DNA of 64,000 nt, taken from Dermanyssus gallinae. Lineage: Eukaryota > Arthropoda > Arachnida > Mesostigmata > Dermanyssidae. Positions 61,655-64,000 of this stretch are shown piece after piece. The translations under genes were made by a program, and so were the position numbers. The notes under the pieces were generated by a model. It searched no databases, had not been told where the DNA came from, and worked only from the letters and a program-made list of their open reading frames with translations. Position 1 is the stretch's first letter, and each line of letters opens with the position of its first letter. The stretch lies in NCBI GenBank assembly GCA_003439945.1, contig QVRM01001369.1, positions 749,501-813,500 on the forward strand, read 5' to 3'.

Positions 61655-61794
61655 AAGTTTACTCCACTCCGGCATTTACCTTGTCTAAATTGGAAATCAT
61701 GCAAACCAATTTAAGAGTGGCCGGTCTGGGTCTCGGACCCGGTCCTCCCGAATGCAAGGCAAAGGCTTTGCCACTAAGCCACCTTGCTCGGTAC
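61655..61794 (-). mobile_element. tRNA-derived SINE (family shared with 39.1 kb)
   Basis: The minus strand has GAGCAAGGTGGCTTAGTGGC (A-box) and GGGTCCGAGACCC (B-box), then GACCGGCCACTCTT and CCAATTTAGACAAGGTAAAT, colinear with the plus-strand copy at 39107-39245. A pol III promoter is better preserved here than in that copy. Confidence 0.75.
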
Positions 61795-61799
61795 TTATC

Positions 61800-62274
61800 T
61801 CGGTTATGAACTCATGTAATGATAGCTTGTGCAATCGAAATTATTATTATTATCATGATTATTGTTGTTGCAACAACAATCGTGTTTGCAAGAAAAACCC
61901 CGTAGGGTATATCAGGGCAGCCAAGGTAAGAACGCTATGACTGGTTTTAAGTGGTTCGCAGCCCCCACACGATCGATCCACATATGCAGTTGAGCTTTTT
62001 TGCTGTCGTGTCTAGGTGTGTGTATCACATTTTCCAGTTACACCCCTAAAAAAAGCTAGCTACCTCGATAACGTACTGAGTAGTGGCGGCAGCATCTCAG
62101 TTTCGGTAGTCGCCAGATCGTTTGCCACAAATATTGTCGACCTTACTAGATTGCCGGGCAATGCGGCTACGCCAGGATCACCGCACAGAATGATACAGAC
62201 CATTATTAAAGATAACTTGAGGCAGACCTGCGGCTAATAACGTATTTGCTGAAGACAACTGCTGATTAGATGCG
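61800..62274. other. Unassigned sequence
   Basis: Nothing recognised. Confidence 0.4.
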
Positions 62275-62275
62275 C

Positions 62276-62310
<35 letters not shown>
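62275..62310. repeat. (AT)n at the edge of the fold-back element
   Basis: About 36 bp of AT dinucleotide ending where the element starts. Confidence 0.95.
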
Positions 62311-62311
<1 letters not shown>

Positions 62312-62314
<3 letters not shown>

Positions 62315-63470
62315 CAGGGTAATTCATAACGTTATGTACTTATTTTAAGGTTTGGTAGAACTCGGCAAGAAAATGAGTTTTCCCAATGGAAGGAGGGGGC
62401 GGAGACGTCTTGTTTAAGAGAGAGAGTGAAATTTATAAAAGTAGTTATTCTGCCTTTTTCTCCTACATAGGTGTGCGAAATCTACGTTTGCGGGAGAACC
62501 AATCAACGCATAAAGGAACCGATCGTACCGGCGTGTTCGGAAAATGCTGCGCTACTTCACTAGCTTGCGTAGCGAAAAGCGAATAGCCAGATTAAAGAAA
62601 GTCATAAAAAGTCGATTTGTGTTATGTCTTACGTTAACGCTTTTTCGTGAAAAATCGTAATTGTTTGCTATTACGACCAAAAATGTACGTTTAAAAGACT
62701 ACTCTCACGCACTAGCAAATTTAATGCCCACCATTTGCGTACCAAAGTGATGGTGCTGCGGTACGTAGTTGTCAAGTAACTAGGCTACTTCTATAGCCAT
62801 ATCGAAAGCGAAGGCATGCAAACTTGCATAAGGTGTATGAGAAAGTTAGGTACATATTCTGAGGTTTGGTAGAACTCGGCAAGATAATATTTTTCCTAAT
62901 GGAAGGAGGGGGCGGAAACGCCTTGGCAACCTTTTACGGTTCTGAACGTGAAAGCTTGCACGTAAAACATAACAACTATGACTGTCAAAAACGCTTAGTT
63001 ACTTGGCAACTATGTAACGCAACATCATCACTTTGGTACGAAAATGGTGGACATTAAATTTGCTTTGCGTGAGAGTGGTCTTTTAAACGTACATTCTTGG
63101 CCATAATTAAAAAAAATTACGAATTTTACGTAATACGTACTTTTTATGACTTCCCTTAATCTGGTTATTCGCTTTTCGCTACACAAGCTAGTGAGTGTCT
63201 TTCTTGTGCAGAATTTCCAATGCCACCGCCGAACACGCCGGTATAATTGGTTCCTTCATGCGTTGACTGGCTCTCCCGCAAACGTAGATTTTGCACAACT
63301 ATGTAGGAGAAAAAAGGCAGAAGAACTACTTTTATAAATATCACTCTCTCTTCTAAACAAGACGTTTCCCCCTCCTTCCATTGAGAAAAAATATTTTCTT
63401 GCCGAGTTCTACCAAGCCTCGAAATAAGTACATAACGAAATGAAAAACCCTGGATTTATACAGGGCCTCC
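62312..63470. mobile_element. Fold-back element, about 1.15 kb, arms of about 480 bp
   Basis: Left arm 62312-62790 and right arm about 62990-63460 are inverted copies through many blocks: TACTTATTT, GGTAGAACTCGGCAAG, GGAGGGGG, GTTTGCGGGAGA, GCTAGTGA/TCACTAGC, TGTACGTTTAAAAGAC, ACCAAAGTGATG and CAAGTAACTA. The tips read CAGGGTAATTCAT and, inverted, CAGGGTTTTTCAT. The spacer (62790-62990) itself holds another partial arm start (GGTTTGGTAGAACTCGGCAA at 62862) joined to a piece in opposite sense, so it is nested. No transposase. A non-autonomous DNA element of unknown family. Confidence 0.8.
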
Positions 63471-63760
63471 CAGAAAGATTGCGAGAGCGATATTAGTAAT
63501 TGTAGAGCTCGTTAAAGCAAATACTTTTCCCAATGAAACATGGTCTTTTAGAAGTCTTGTTTCGGAGTGAAAGTGATGTTATTAAAATCCGTGACACTGG
63601 TGTTGATGTCTGACCTAGGAGCACAAGATGTGCAACTGAGAGACAACTAGCACTCCTACACAGAAACTAAGCAAATTATGCTTCTTCTGGAGAACGCCGG
63701 CCAGAAGAAGTTATATTATTAGCTTTCACGCGCAATACCTCAAAATAATAACCCTACGAC
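63461..63760 (+). mobile_element. Second repeat beginning TATACAGGG, related motifs
   Basis: Directly abuts the fold-back element: ATACAGGGCCTCCCAG, then ACTTTTCCCAATGAAA, GTCTTTTAGAAGTC and GGAGTGAAAGTGA, echoing the motif order of the fold-back arms (CCCAATG...GTCTTGTTT...GAGTGAAAT). A divergent relative or a neighbouring insertion. The far end is not defined. Confidence 0.4.
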
Positions 63761-64000
63761 CACTCACAGCGCTTAAAACTAACACAAGTGCATATTTCAT
63801 GGTCACGATCATTTTGGTGGCAAATGTTGGCAATGCGAGTCGTGATTGCGGAGTAATTAAGATGTTTCGGCGTGTATGTTGCGACTGAGTGCATGCATAA
63901 ATGATCTAGAGCAATTTATCTGATCGAGGAGGTTATTTATGCATGCATTCAATCTCAAAACCACCAAAAAACCTTACTTACTCGCGAATGGATCGCCGTA
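63760..64000. other. Unassigned window end
   Basis: No feature recognised. Confidence 0.4.

Overview
This is animal (arthropod) nuclear DNA: one multi-exon conserved gene in a repeat-rich landscape. The only host protein-coding gene I can support is a syntaxin-binding Sec1/Munc18 protein (Rop / unc-18 / STXBP1 orthologue). It lies on the minus strand, and nine exons can be placed between 10903 and 4216. Intron phases agree across every junction, and the joined frame is open through to a stop. The very short first coding exon was not found. The protein reads as an arthropod Rop. Together with very dense (AT)n tracts, a tRNA-derived SINE, R1-type and restriction-like-endonuclease LINEs, and Tc1/mariner relics, it suggests an arthropod, possibly a chelicerate such as a parasitiform mite. 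That taxonomic step is inference and cannot be proved from this window.

Layout. 1-4215: sequence downstream of Rop, with (AT)n tracts. 4216-10903: Rop exons and introns; the last intron appears to use a GC donor. 10904-12000: probable Rop 5' intron holding a SINE with a target-site duplication. 12000-16150: an unusual region packed with short trinucleotide runs (CAG, CAA, GTT, GAT, GGT families) on both strands. 16368-17090: long (AT)n tracts. 17120-17660: a GC-rich island-like block, a candidate promoter area. 17739-18137: about 400 bp of nearly pure (TTG)n. 18325-19767: a 5'-truncated LINE with a C-terminal zinc knuckle and RPD...D endonuclease motif, bordered on both sides by TAA-type repeats.

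19.9-34.1 kb is a graveyard of LINE fragments: R1-like C-termini, the endonuclease-type LINE family, and Jockey/CR1-type reverse transcriptases, including two 3' ends in inverted orientation. A mariner transposase tail follows at 33.86-34.10 kb. 36.26-37.36 kb is an internally deleted Tc1-like element with about 200-bp inverted repeats. 38-41.4 kb holds a LINE lacking its catalytic core, a SINE, and a young 5'-truncated LINE (39900-41335) with an open RT frame and an exact 16-bp target duplication. 41.4-42.6 kb holds a broken mariner transposase and a poly(A)-tailed SINE. 42.6-51 kb is mostly unassigned, microsatellite-bearing DNA. 52.67-54.58 kb is a longer, once-frameshifted sister of the 39.9 kb LINE. 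58-61.8 kb has LINE endonuclease and R1-like fragments and a SINE. 62.3-63.5 kb is a large fold-back element with a single-arm relative at 51 kb.

The genes do not form a pathway. Rop acts at the presynaptic membrane, where it binds syntaxin and drives SNARE assembly. Everything else recognisable is transposable-element debris. I found no convincing undescribed system. The most notable observations are the GC-AG intron, the TAA-flanked endonuclease LINE, the fresh LINE insertion, the fold-back element and several perfect or near-perfect hairpins. All coordinates were read by eye without alignment software.
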